Source: Myxococcus vastator (GTDB lineage Bacteria; Myxococcota; Myxococcia; Myxococcales; Myxococcaceae). From it: a DNA stretch of 39,573 nucleotides. The position numbers and the translations under genes are program-made. The notes below the pieces were generated by a model. That model searched no databases, was not told the DNA's origin, and was given only the letters and a program-made list of their open reading frames with translations. This document shows positions 32,814 through 39,573 of the stretch, in pieces (within the stretch, counting starts at the first letter, position 1; the number at the start of each line of letters is the position of its first letter). The stretch is from the NCBI RefSeq assembly GCF_010894475.1, contig NZ_JAAIYB010000021.1, forward strand, positions 1 through 39,573, written 5' to 3'.

Positions 32814-34051
32814 ATCACTTCACCTATCGCAAGGGCGTGCTCCACGCGGAGGAGGTGCCGCTGGCGGCCATCGCCGAGTCCGTGGGCACGCCCACCTACG
32901 TGTACTCCACCGCCACGCTCACCCGGCACGTCCGGGTGGTGACGGAGGCCTTCGGAGACCGGCCGCACCTCATCTGCTACTCGGTGAAGGCCAACTCGAA
33001 CCTGGCCATCCTCCGGCTCATCGCCGAGCGCGGCGGCGGGTTCGACATCGTCTCTGGCGGCGAGCTGGCCCGGGTGCGGCACGCGGGCGGGGACGCCGGC
33101 AAGACGGTGTTCGCTGGCGTGGGCAAGACGCAGGAGGAGATGGAGGCGGCGCTGGCCGCGGGCATCCTCCTCTTCAACGTGGAGAGCGCCGAGGAGCTGG
33201 AGGCGCTGGACGCCGTGGGCCGCCGCCTGGGCCGCCGCGCGCCCTTCGCCCTGCGCGTGAATCCGGACGTGGATGCGCGCACGCACCGTTACATCTCCAC
33301 CGGGTTGAAGACGTCGAAGTTCGGCGTGCCGTTCGAGGAGGCGGTGGCCCTCTACACGCGCGCGAAGAAGATGAAGGGCCTGCTGGCCGCCGGGCTGGAT
33401 TGTCACATCGGCTCGCAGCTCACCCAGACGGCGCCCATGCGCGCGGCCCTGTCCAAGGTGGCGGGCCTGTACTCCGCGCTCAAGGCGCAGGGCCATCCGC
33501 TGGCGTACCTGGACGTGGGCGGCGGGCTGGGCATCACCTATTCGGACGAGACGCCGCCGTCTCCGGACGAGTACGCCCGCACCGTGATTGCCGCGGCGGG
33601 GGCCACCGGGGCCACGCTCATCCTGGAGCCAGGCCGGGCGCTGGTGGGCAACGCGGGCGTGCTGCTCACGCGCGTGCTGTACCGGAAGAAGACGCCGGCG
33701 CGGCACTTCGTGGTGGTGGACGCGGGGATGAACGACTTACTGCGCCCCGCGCTCTACGATGCGCACCACGGCTTTCAACCCCTGGTGAAGCGGCGGGGCA
33801 AGGCGGTGGAGGTAGACGTGGTGGGGCCGGTGTGTGAATCCACCGACGTGCTGGCGAAGGCACGCTCCCTGGTGCTCCCGCAGGCAGGCGAGTTGTTCGC
33901 CTTCATGAGCGCGGGCGCGTACGGCATGAGTATGTCGTCCACCTATAATTCCCGGCCACGCCCGGCCGAGGTGCTGGTGGACGGTGAGGCGTGGCGCGTG
34001 GTCCGGGAGCGCGAGCGCATCGAGGATCTCTGGCGCGGCGAGCGGGCCTGA
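32810..34051 (+). CDS. lysA: diaminopimelate decarboxylase
   Basis: This 413-residue PLP enzyme of the alanine-racemase-fold group makes lysine from meso-diaminopimelate. PLP lysine Lys60 is in CYSVKANSN. Glycine-rich phosphate loop LDVGGGLGITY and substrate residues EPGRALVGNAG follow, with the catalytic Cys in GPVCESTDVLA. The length is normal. The start is GTG at 32810, overlapping the TGA of the LptM-like gene (GTGA), so initiation depends on translational coupling. It is the first lysine-pathway gene of a long operon and is followed by dapA after 16 bp. Confidence 0.95.
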   Translation: MNHFTYRKGVLHAEEVPLAAIAESVGTPTYVYSTATLTRHVRVVTEAFGDRPHLICYSVKANSNLAILRLIAERGGGFDIVSGGELARVRHAGGDAGKTVFAGVGKTQEEMEAALAAGILLFNVESAEELEALDAVGRRLGRRAPFALRVNPDVDARTHRYISTGLKTSKFGVPFEEAVALYTRAKKMKGLLAAGLDCHIGSQLTQTAPMRAALSKVAGLYSALKAQGHPLAYLDVGGGLGITYSDETPPSPDEYARTVIAAAGATGATLILEPGRALVGNAGVLLTRVLYRKKTPARHFVVVDAGMNDLLRPALYDAHHGFQPLVKRRGKAVEVDVVGPVCESTDVLAKARSLVLPQAGELFAFMSAGAYGMSMSSTYNSRPRPAEVLVDGEAWRVVRERERIEDLWRGERA

Positions 34052-34067
34052 ACGTATAAGCGCCGGC

Positions 34068-34955
34068 ATGAAGACCTTCGAAGGCTCCATGACGGCGCTG
34101 GCCACTCCGTTCCGCGACGGAGCGCTCGACGAGCCCGCCTACCGGGCGCTGGTCCGCCAGCAGATTGAGGGGGGCACCAGCGTGCTGGTCCCCATGGGCA
34201 CCACGGGCGAGGCCGTCACGATGACGGCCGACGAGCGGGCCCGCGCGGTGAAGGTGGTGGTGGAGGAGGCGAAGGGCCGCGTGACGGTGGTGGGCGGCGC
34301 CGGCTCCAACAGCACCGCGGAGACCATCGAAGGCGTGCGCCGCGTGCGCGAGGCGGGCGCGGACGGCACGCTCATCGTCACGCCGTACTACAACAAGCCC
34401 ACGCAGGCGGGCTTGCTGGAGCACTACCGCGCGGTGGCCAAGGCGCACCCGGGCTTCCCCATCATCGCCTACAACGTGCCGGGCCGGACGGGCGTGGACC
34501 TGCTGCCCGACACGGTGCTGCGGCTGTGTGACATCCCGGAGGTGGTGGCGCTCAAGGAGGCCACCGGCAGCATGCCGCGGGCCATCGACATCCTGGAGAA
34601 GTGCGGTGACCGGATGACGCTCCTGTCCGGCGACGACTTCACCGTGCTGCCCTTCATCGCCTGCGGTGGCAAGGGCGTCATCTCCGTGTCCTCCAACGTG
34701 GCGCCGCGGCTGATGGCGGACCTGGTGGCGGCGGCGCGCGCGGGGAATATCGCGGTGGCGCGCGACCTCCAGGTGCGGATGAATGAGCTGCACCGCCTGC
34801 TCTTCATCGAGTCCAGCCCCGCGCCCGTGAAGTGGGGATTGCACGTGATGGGATTGTTCGGGCCCGAAGTGCGGTTGCCCCTGGTGCAGATGACCGAGCC
34901 CAACGCCGCGAAGCTTCGCGACACCTTGCGCCAGCTGGGCCTGCTCACGGGCTGA
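34068..34955 (+). CDS. dapA: 4-hydroxy-tetrahydrodipicolinate synthase
   Basis: This 295-residue aldolase-fold enzyme condenses pyruvate with aspartate semialdehyde, the committed step to diaminopimelate. Schiff-base Lys163 is in VVALKEATG. Tyr135 (IIAYNVPGR) and the Thr45/Thr46 region (MGTTGEAV) complete the proton relay, matching E. coli numbering closely. TPYYNKP is also typical. The start at 34068 gives MKTFEGSMTALATPF, the standard N-terminus. Dependence on lysine feedback is not evident. It is second of the lysA-dapA-dapB group. Confidence 0.96.
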   Translation: MKTFEGSMTALATPFRDGALDEPAYRALVRQQIEGGTSVLVPMGTTGEAVTMTADERARAVKVVVEEAKGRVTVVGGAGSNSTAETIEGVRRVREAGADGTLIVTPYYNKPTQAGLLEHYRAVAKAHPGFPIIAYNVPGRTGVDLLPDTVLRLCDIPEVVALKEATGSMPRAIDILEKCGDRMTLLSGDDFTVLPFIACGGKGVISVSSNVAPRLMADLVAAARAGNIAVARDLQVRMNELHRLLFIESSPAPVKWGLHVMGLFGPEVRLPLVQMTEPNAAKLRDTLRQLGLLTG

Positions 34956-34994
34956 GCTTTCTCGCACCTCGCCGTTACCTGGAGCGCGGCAGAC

Positions 34995-35810
34995 ATGATT
35001 CGCACCGTCATCACCGGCATCACCGGCCGCATGGGCAGCACGTTGCTTCGCTTGGCGCGCGACTCGGGAGACCTGCGGGTGGTGGGCGGCACGGCGCGGC
35101 CGGGCAGCGCCTCGGTGGGCCAGGACGCCGGGGTGGCCACGCGGCTGGGCCCGGTGGACGTGACGGTGGTGGACAGCCTGGAGCGGGCGCTGGACGCCGC
35201 GCGGGCGGACGTCGTCATCGACTTCACCAGCGCGGAGCTGAGCGTGGCGCACGCGCAGGTGTGCGCCGCGCGCGGCGTGGCTTTGGTGGTGGGCTCCACC
35301 GGCTTCACGCCGGAGGCGTCCGCGGCGCTGGCCCAGAGCGCGAAGACGGTGCCCATCGTCGCCGCGCCGAACATGTCGGTGGGCGTCAACCTGGTCATCC
35401 GCATGGCCGCGGAGCTGGCGCGGGTGCTGGGGCCGGGGTTCGACGTGGAGGTCCTGGAGGCGCACCACCGCATGAAGAAGGACGCGCCCAGCGGCACCGC
35501 GCTGCGGCTGGCGGACGTGCTGGCGGAGGCCCTGGGGCGCACCCAGGAGGACCTCACCTTCGCGCGGCATGGGCAGCTGGGTGCGCGGCCCACGCGCGAG
35601 ATTGGCGTGCAGACGCTCCGCGGCGGCGACGTGGTGGGCGAGCACACCGTGTACTTCCTTGGCGAAGGTGAGCGCATCGAGCTCACGCACCGCGCCACCA
35701 ACCGAGACCAGTTCGCCGCGGGCGCGCTGAGGGCCGCGCGCTGGGTGGCGGGGCGCGCGCCGGGTCTCCATGACATGGCCGACGTGCTCGGCTTCCAGAG
35801 GACTTCATGA
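34995..35810 (+). CDS. dapB: 4-hydroxy-tetrahydrodipicolinate reductase
   Basis: This 271-residue enzyme reduces the product of DapA with NAD(P)H. The Rossmann nucleotide loop is GITGRMG (8-14). The catalytic block is [16 protein letters not shown], with the His and Lys of the family. The dimer/substrate region includes [20 protein letters not shown]. The start at 34995 ([11 protein letters not shown]) gives the usual N-terminus. Its stop overlaps the next gene's ATG by 4 bases (ATGA). Confidence 0.96.
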   Translation: MIRTVITGITGRMGSTLLRLARDSGDLRVVGGTARPGSASVGQDAGVATRLGPVDVTVVDSLERALDAARADVVIDFTSAELSVAHAQVCAARGVALVVGSTGFTPEASAALAQSAKTVPIVAAPNMSVGVNLVIRMAAELARVLGPGFDVEVLEAHHRMKKDAPSGTALRLADVLAEALGRTQEDLTFARHGQLGARPTREIGVQTLRGGDVVGEHTVYFLGEGERIELTHRATNRDQFAAGALRAARWVAGRAPGLHDMADVLGFQRTS

Positions 35811-36577
35811 CGACCGCGCGCTACTGCCGCTTCCTGCACGAGGGCCGTGCGCACCACGGCCGGGTGGAGGGCTCCGAGGTGGTGGTCCTCACCGCCGCGC
35901 CCTGGGCCGGCGCGAAGGAGACGGGCATCCACCGCTCGCTGTCCTCGCTGACGCTGCTGGTGCCCTCGGACGCGTCCAAGGTGGTCTGCATCGGCCAGAA
36001 CTACCGCAAGCACGCGGAGGAGATGGGCAAGCCGGTGCCGCCCGAGCCGCTCATCTTCACCAAGCCCTCCACGGCGCTCAACGGCACGGGCTCGCCCATC
36101 CGCATCCCCAAGGCGAGCCAGGAGGTCCACTACGAGGCGGAGCTGGCGCTCGTCATTGGCGAGAAGCTGAAGAACGCCGACGCGTCCACCGCCGCGCGCG
36201 CCATCTGGGGCCTCACCTGCTTCAACGACGTGACGGCGCGTGACGTCCAGCGCCGCGAGATTCAGCACACCCGCGCCAAGGGCTACGACACCTTCGCGTG
36301 CGCGGGGCCGTGGGCGGTGACGGGCCTGTCCCCCGACGACCTCCAGATTGTGTGCCGGGTGAACGGGCAGGTGCGCCAGGACAGCCGCACGTCCGACATG
36401 ATTTTCAGCCCCGCGCGCCTGGTGTCGTTCATCTCCCACATCATGACGCTGCTGCCCGGGGACATCATCAGCACCGGGACGCCGTCGGGCGTGGGGAAGC
36501 TGTCGGCCGGGGACACGGTGGAGGTGGAGCTGGAGGGAATCGGAACCCTGGTGAACCCTGTTGAGCTGGAGCCGTGA
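35807..36577 (+). CDS. fumarylacetoacetate hydrolase (FAH) family protein
   Basis: This 256-residue protein of the FAH superfamily comprises hydrolases and decarboxylases acting on 2-oxo-acid-type substrates. Blocks seen are [31 protein letters not shown] and the metal pair in [12 protein letters not shown]. Further blocks are [14 protein letters not shown] and the C-terminal [13 protein letters not shown]. Substrate could be fumarylpyruvate, acylpyruvate or oxaloacetate; the sequence does not decide. Its place between dapB and folK is probably operon convenience or a clean-up role, which is inference. It overlaps both neighbours by 4 bases. Confidence 0.9.
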   Translation: MTTARYCRFLHEGRAHHGRVEGSEVVVLTAAPWAGAKETGIHRSLSSLTLLVPSDASKVVCIGQNYRKHAEEMGKPVPPEPLIFTKPSTALNGTGSPIRIPKASQEVHYEAELALVIGEKLKNADASTAARAIWGLTCFNDVTARDVQRREIQHTRAKGYDTFACAGPWAVTGLSPDDLQIVCRVNGQVRQDSRTSDMIFSPARLVSFISHIMTLLPGDIISTGTPSGVGKLSAGDTVEVELEGIGTLVNPVELEP

Positions 36578-37098
36578 GCGACACTGTCTACGTCGGGTTG
36601 GGTTCCAATGAGGGAGAGCGCGAGAATCACCTCGTCGCCGCCCTGTCCGCGCTGTCCCGCATCGACGCGGTGGCGGTGCTCCACTGCTCCTCGCTCTTCG
36701 ACAGCGCCCCCGTGGGGCCGCCGCAGCCGCGCTTCCTCAACGCGGTGGTGGCCCTGGAGTGTGGCCTGCCGCCGCAGCGGCTGCTCTGCATCCTCCAGCA
36801 GATTGAGAAGGACCTGGGCCGCCGCCGGGACGTGCGCTGGGGCCCGCGCACCATCGACCTGGACATCCTCTTCTGGGAGGGACAGGTGGTGGCCGACCCC
36901 ACGCTCCAGGTGCCCCACCTGGAGCTGCACAAGCGCCGCTTCGCCCTGGAGCCGCTCGTGGAACTGGCGCCCCACCTGCGTCATCCGGTACTGGGGATGC
37001 CGGTGAAGGAGCTCCTCGGGAAACTCGCCCCGCAGGATGTCCGCAGGAGCGAGGCCACGTGGTGGCCCGAAGCGAGCTACTCGAGCAACGACACATGA
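36574..37098 (+). CDS. folK: 6-hydroxymethyl-7,8-dihydropterin pyrophosphokinase
   Basis: This 174-residue HPPK acts in folate synthesis, moving pyrophosphate from ATP to hydroxymethyl-dihydropterin. Blocks seen are VYVGLGSNEGERENHL, DSAPVGPPQPRFLNAVV, RDVRWGPRTIDLDILF (catalytic Asp pair) and VPHLELHKRRFALEPL. The start is GTG at 36574, overlapping the FAH stop (GTGA). The last 4 bases overlap the start of the TPR gene. The enzyme is not next to folP or folB, as is often seen, but sits in the lysine operon here. Confidence 0.94.
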   Translation: MSDTVYVGLGSNEGERENHLVAALSALSRIDAVAVLHCSSLFDSAPVGPPQPRFLNAVVALECGLPPQRLLCILQQIEKDLGRRRDVRWGPRTIDLDILFWEGQVVADPTLQVPHLELHKRRFALEPLVELAPHLRHPVLGMPVKELLGKLAPQDVRRSEATWWPEASYSSNDT

Positions 37099-38435
37099 AC
37101 CTGTCCCTGGCCCTGGCCACCGCGGCGCTGTTGACCGCCGAGCCCTCGACGCTGCCTCCCAATCACCCGGTCATCCCCCCGGGGACCACGGCCTCGCCCG
37201 CCACTGCGGGCATGCCGGAGGGCCACCCGCCGACGGAGGGCGTGGCTCCCAGCATCAACCCGGAGCAGCTGCCCCCGGGCCACCCGCCCATGTCGGGCAC
37301 GGGCCGGGCGCCTCCGTCCGCGGAGGAGCTGCTGCGCCAGCTCGACTCCACGGAGGGGTTGGCGGACCGGGAGAAGACCTTCGAAATCGCCGCGTCGCTG
37401 GGCCGCCTGTACTACGTGAACGGCCGCAACGCGGAGGCCAGCACGTACCTCCAGCAGGCCCTGGCGCGCGCGCAGCCCACGCGGGAGCTGTTCCTGGCGC
37501 AGCGCAAGAAGCTGGGCAAGGCCGCGGTACCCACCCCGGAGGCGGCGGGCTGCGGCTTCACCCCGAACATGCCGGTGGAGGACATGGGCGCGGCCGCGCA
37601 GGCGCGCGCGAAGAAGGGTGACACCGCGGGCGCGGCGGCCTGTGCGCGCGCGGCGCTGGCGCCGGTGCTGGACGTGGCGGTGATGCAGGCCAACGCGCTC
37701 TACCTGTCCAATGACAGCGGCAAGGCGCTGGTGGCCTATGAGGCGGTGCTGGAGGTGGAGCCCCGGCACGAGGACGCCCTCTACGCGCGCGCGGCGCTGC
37801 TCTTCGAGACGAAGGGCGATGACGTGGCGGCGCTGAAGCAGGCGGGCGAGGGCTTCGAGGCGGTCGCCACCACGTACCCCGATTCGTTCCGCGCGCCCAT
37901 GGCGAAGCGGATGGTGGCGCTGGTGGAGGAGACGGTGAAGGCGGGGGGCCGCAAGCAACTGCTGGCCTCGCGCGCGGAGGACCGCCGCATCCGCCTGTCG
38001 CAGGCGCCCGCGGCCGCCGCGCCGGATGCGCCCCGGCCGCTGTCGCAGGAGATGGTGGACGCGGTGAAGAACACCGAGCGCACGCCGGAGCTGGAGCAGG
38101 GCCTGGCGAAGCTGGTGGACGAGGGCGAGGAGCACCTGGCGAAGGGCCGCTACCAGGAGGCGCTCGCCAACTACACCCGCGTGGTGCCCTTCCAGCCGGA
38201 GAACGGGCGCGCGAAGGCGGGCATGGCCTGGGCCCTGGTGGGCCTGGAGCGCCCCATGGCGGCGCGCGTGTGGGGCGTGGCCGTGCAGAGCGATCCGCAC
38301 GCCGTGGAGAAGCTGGGCGACACGCTCAAGGCCAAGGGCGACGACAAGGGCGCCAAGGCGCTCTGGGAGAAGCTCGCCACGGACGCGCCGGAATATCCCA
38401 ACAGGGCCAGCCTGCAGGCGAAGCTGGGCAAGTAG
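37095..38435 (+). CDS. TPR-repeat protein with an N-terminal GHP-motif region, probably exported
   Basis: This 446-residue protein begins with a short hydrophobic segment (MNLSLALATAALLTAEPS). Three similar proline/His motifs follow at LPPNHPVIP, MPEGHPPTE and LPPGHPPMS (His24, 44 and 63). The rest is helical with several tetratricopeptide-like repeats, for example AASLGRLYYVNGRNAEASTY, YEAVLEVEPRHEDALYARA and AKGRYQEALANYTRVVPF. TPRs serve as protein-binding scaffolds. The start at 37095 overlaps the folK stop (ATGA), and an alternative GTG at 37059 is less likely. No catalytic domain is seen. Confidence 0.8.
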   Translation: MNLSLALATAALLTAEPSTLPPNHPVIPPGTTASPATAGMPEGHPPTEGVAPSINPEQLPPGHPPMSGTGRAPPSAEELLRQLDSTEGLADREKTFEIAASLGRLYYVNGRNAEASTYLQQALARAQPTRELFLAQRKKLGKAAVPTPEAAGCGFTPNMPVEDMGAAAQARAKKGDTAGAAACARAALAPVLDVAVMQANALYLSNDSGKALVAYEAVLEVEPRHEDALYARAALLFETKGDDVAALKQAGEGFEAVATTYPDSFRAPMAKRMVALVEETVKAGGRKQLLASRAEDRRIRLSQAPAAAAPDAPRPLSQEMVDAVKNTERTPELEQGLAKLVDEGEEHLAKGRYQEALANYTRVVPFQPENGRAKAGMAWALVGLERPMAARVWGVAVQSDPHAVEKLGDTLKAKGDDKGAKALWEKLATDAPEYPNRASLQAKLGK

Positions 38436-38443
38436 CGCTCGCG

Positions 38444-38633
38444 CGCCTCAGACGCACTTCGCGGCCAGCGGGTCCTGCACGTTCAGCAGGCCCGCGCGGC
38501 CCACGCCTCAGACGCACTTCGCGGCCAGCGGGTCCTGCACGTCCAGCAGGACCGCGCGGAGGCCCCGCGGCCCACGCCTCAGACGAACTTCGCGGCCAGC
38601 AGGTCCTGCACGTCCAGCAGGCCCACTGCGCGG
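38444..38633. repeat. three tandem copies of the kdsD 3' end
   Basis: The last part of kdsD (copy 3, from 38575) recurs downstream of it as copy 2 (38504-38574) and copy 1 (38444-38503). The TCA stop-codon signature is spaced 71 and then 60 bases apart. In the minus-strand frame, each encodes the same tail: LLDVQDLLAAKFV in the gene, LLDVQDPLAAKCV in copy 2 and LLNVQDPLAAKCV in copy 1. Copies 1 and 2 differ at about two of 57 positions. Copies 1 and 2 lie between kdsD and the TPR gene and have no start of their own. Confidence 0.85.
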
Positions 38634-39573
38634 CCCTCCACGTCCACCACGGGGAGCTGGTCCACGCGCAGCTCGCGCATCTGCGTGGTCGCGGCCAGCA
38701 CCAGCGTCTCCGGCGTCACGCAGCGCGGGTTCTTCCCCATCAGCTCGCGCACGGGCACGGTGAAGTCGGTGAGGCCCGCCTCCACGCGGCGGCGCAAGTC
38801 GCCGTCGGTGAAGATGCCCACCAGCTTCCCGGCCTTGTCCACCACGCACGCGGCGCCCGGACGGCCCGGCGTCTTCGTCATCACCGCCACCACCGCGGAC
38901 AGGGGCGAGGTGTCGCGCACCAGTGGGTTGGCGTTTCCGGTCCGCATCAGCTCGAAGACGCGCTGCACGGAGCGCCCCAGTTTCCCGCCCGGGTGCAGCA
39001 GCGCGTAGTCCTCCGTGCCGAAGGGCCGCGAGCGCAGCACCGTCATGGCCAGCGCGTCACCCATGGCGTGCAGCGCGGCCGTGGAGGCCGTGGGCACGAG
39101 GCCCATGGGGCACGCCTCCGCGATGGCGCCGATGTCCAGCACCACATCCGCGCCCCGGCCCAGCGGGCTCTTCGCGTCGCCGGTGAGGGCGATGACGGGC
39201 GTCTCCATCCGCTTGAAGGACGGGAGCAGGCGAATCAACTCCTCCGTGGAGCCGCTGTTGGACAGCGCGAGGATGACGTCGCCCCGGCCCACGCGGCCCA
39301 GGTCCCCGTGCACCGCCTCCGCGGGGTGGAGATACACGGAGCGGATGCCCGTGGAGGCCAGGGTGGCGGACAGCTTCTGGCCAATGTGGCCCGCCTTGCC
39401 CATGCCCGTGACGATGACCTGGCCCGCGCAGTCACGCACCAGTTGCACGGCGCGCAGGAAGTCGGCTCCCAGACGCTCCGTCACGCCAAGGATGGCGCGG
39501 GCCTCGGCCTCCAGCACGCTCCGCGCGTAGGCGAGCGTGGCCTCCGCGTCGGGGAGGACGGCAGGCGCCTGGG
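38579..39573 (-). CDS. kdsD: KpsF/GutQ-family arabinose-5-phosphate isomerase (5' end outside window)
   Basis: The last 331 residues of a sugar-phosphate isomerase are present; the start codon lies past the edge. KdsD converts ribulose-5-phosphate to arabinose-5-phosphate, the first step of KDO synthesis for lipopolysaccharide. The SIS domain shows VIVTGMGKAGHIGQKLSATL, LHPAEAVHGDLGRVG, ALSNSGSTEELIRLL and LVPTASTAALHAMGDALAM. Two CBS motifs follow (about the last 120 residues, with LVGIFTDGDLRRRV and VDQLPVVDVEGRAVGLLDV). An internal GTG at 39517 is not the likely start, because the family N-terminus (ATLAYARSVLEAEA) extends beyond it. Its 3' end is triplicated. Confidence 0.92.
   Translation of the reverse strand, partial: QAPAVLPDAEATLAYARSVLEAEARAILGVTERLGADFLRAVQLVRDCAGQVIVTGMGKAGHIGQKLSATLASTGIRSVYLHPAEAVHGDLGRVGRGDVILALSNSGSTEELIRLLPSFKRMETPVIALTGDAKSPLGRGADVVLDIGAIAEACPMGLVPTASTAALHAMGDALAMTVLRSRPFGTEDYALLHPGGKLGRSVQRVFELMRTGNANPLVRDTSPLSAVVAVMTKTPGRPGAACVVDKAGKLVGIFTDGDLRRRVEAGLTDFTVPVRELMGKNPRCVTPETLVLAATTQMRELRVDQLPVVDVEGRAVGLLDVQDLLAAKFV

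Noticed and set aside
33903-35771. A 622-codon leftward open frame antisense to dapA and dapB
   Set aside because: His/Arg-rich composition without any domain, opposite to two well-recognised enzymes.

Overview
The window is very GC-rich, gene-dense bacterial chromosome. It looks like a myxobacterium, most likely Myxococcaceae (Myxococcus or Corallococcus type). The reasons are strong third-position G/C bias, many Ala/Pro-rich secreted proteins and lipoproteins, an EQEL-bearing Cys-rich lipoprotein, a WD40 protein, an FTR1 permease with a fused cytochrome c, and a TIGR04551-like outer-membrane protein. No tRNA, rRNA, CRISPR array, insertion sequence or prophage gene was seen, and no gap between genes exceeds about 300 bp. 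The genus-level call is inference.

Layout. 1-4868: an MFS transporter tail, then a two-part lipid-like locus. A desaturase and a PAP2/Aur1-like protein run leftward. A BtaA-like 3-amino-3-carboxypropyl transferase, a GNAT enzyme and a haem-oxygenase-like diiron oxidase run rightward from a 25-bp shared start region. 4953-11585: a GT39 glycosyltransferase, a DUF255 thioredoxin-fold protein, a secreted transglutaminase-like protein, and an ATP-grasp ligase overlapping a GNAT gene. 11720-15526: an HD phosphohydrolase coupled to a Nudix-metallo-beta-lactamase fusion, then a WD40 gene between imperfect direct repeats. 15737-20019: two related glycine-rich membrane proteins, cytochrome c-FTR1, a pentapeptide-like protein and a small Cys-rich lipoprotein. 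20141-21411: thyA-folA. 21560-25775: cobalamin adenosyltransferase, queG, an EamA transporter, a 2OG-Fe(II) oxygenase, alkB, and a decayed ATP-grasp fragment. 25782-30674: a twin-CX3C secreted protein, an MTA phosphorylase gene with a structured leader, a YihY protein, an M48 lipoprotein protease, and fpg. 30751-38435: a barrel-like outer-membrane protein, an LptM-like lipoprotein, then lysA-dapA-dapB-FAH-folK-TPR, with most junctions overlapping by 4 bases. 38444-39573: kdsD running leftward off the edge, with its 3' end present three times in tandem.

How the genes work together. lysA, dapA and dapB make diaminopimelate and lysine. thyA, folA and folK serve folate and dTMP. The cobalamin adenosyltransferase sits beside QueG, a cobalamin-using enzyme. 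alkB and fpg repair alkylated and oxidised DNA. kdsD and the LptM-like protein concern lipopolysaccharide. The best candidate for an undescribed system is the 462-4868 locus, whose five enzymes suggest synthesis or remodelling of an unusual amino-acid-bearing lipid or related small molecule. Other points worth a second look are the two mutually exclusive hairpins before the MTA phosphorylase gene, the triplicated kdsD end, the ATP-grasp remnant behind alkB and the twin-CX3C protein.
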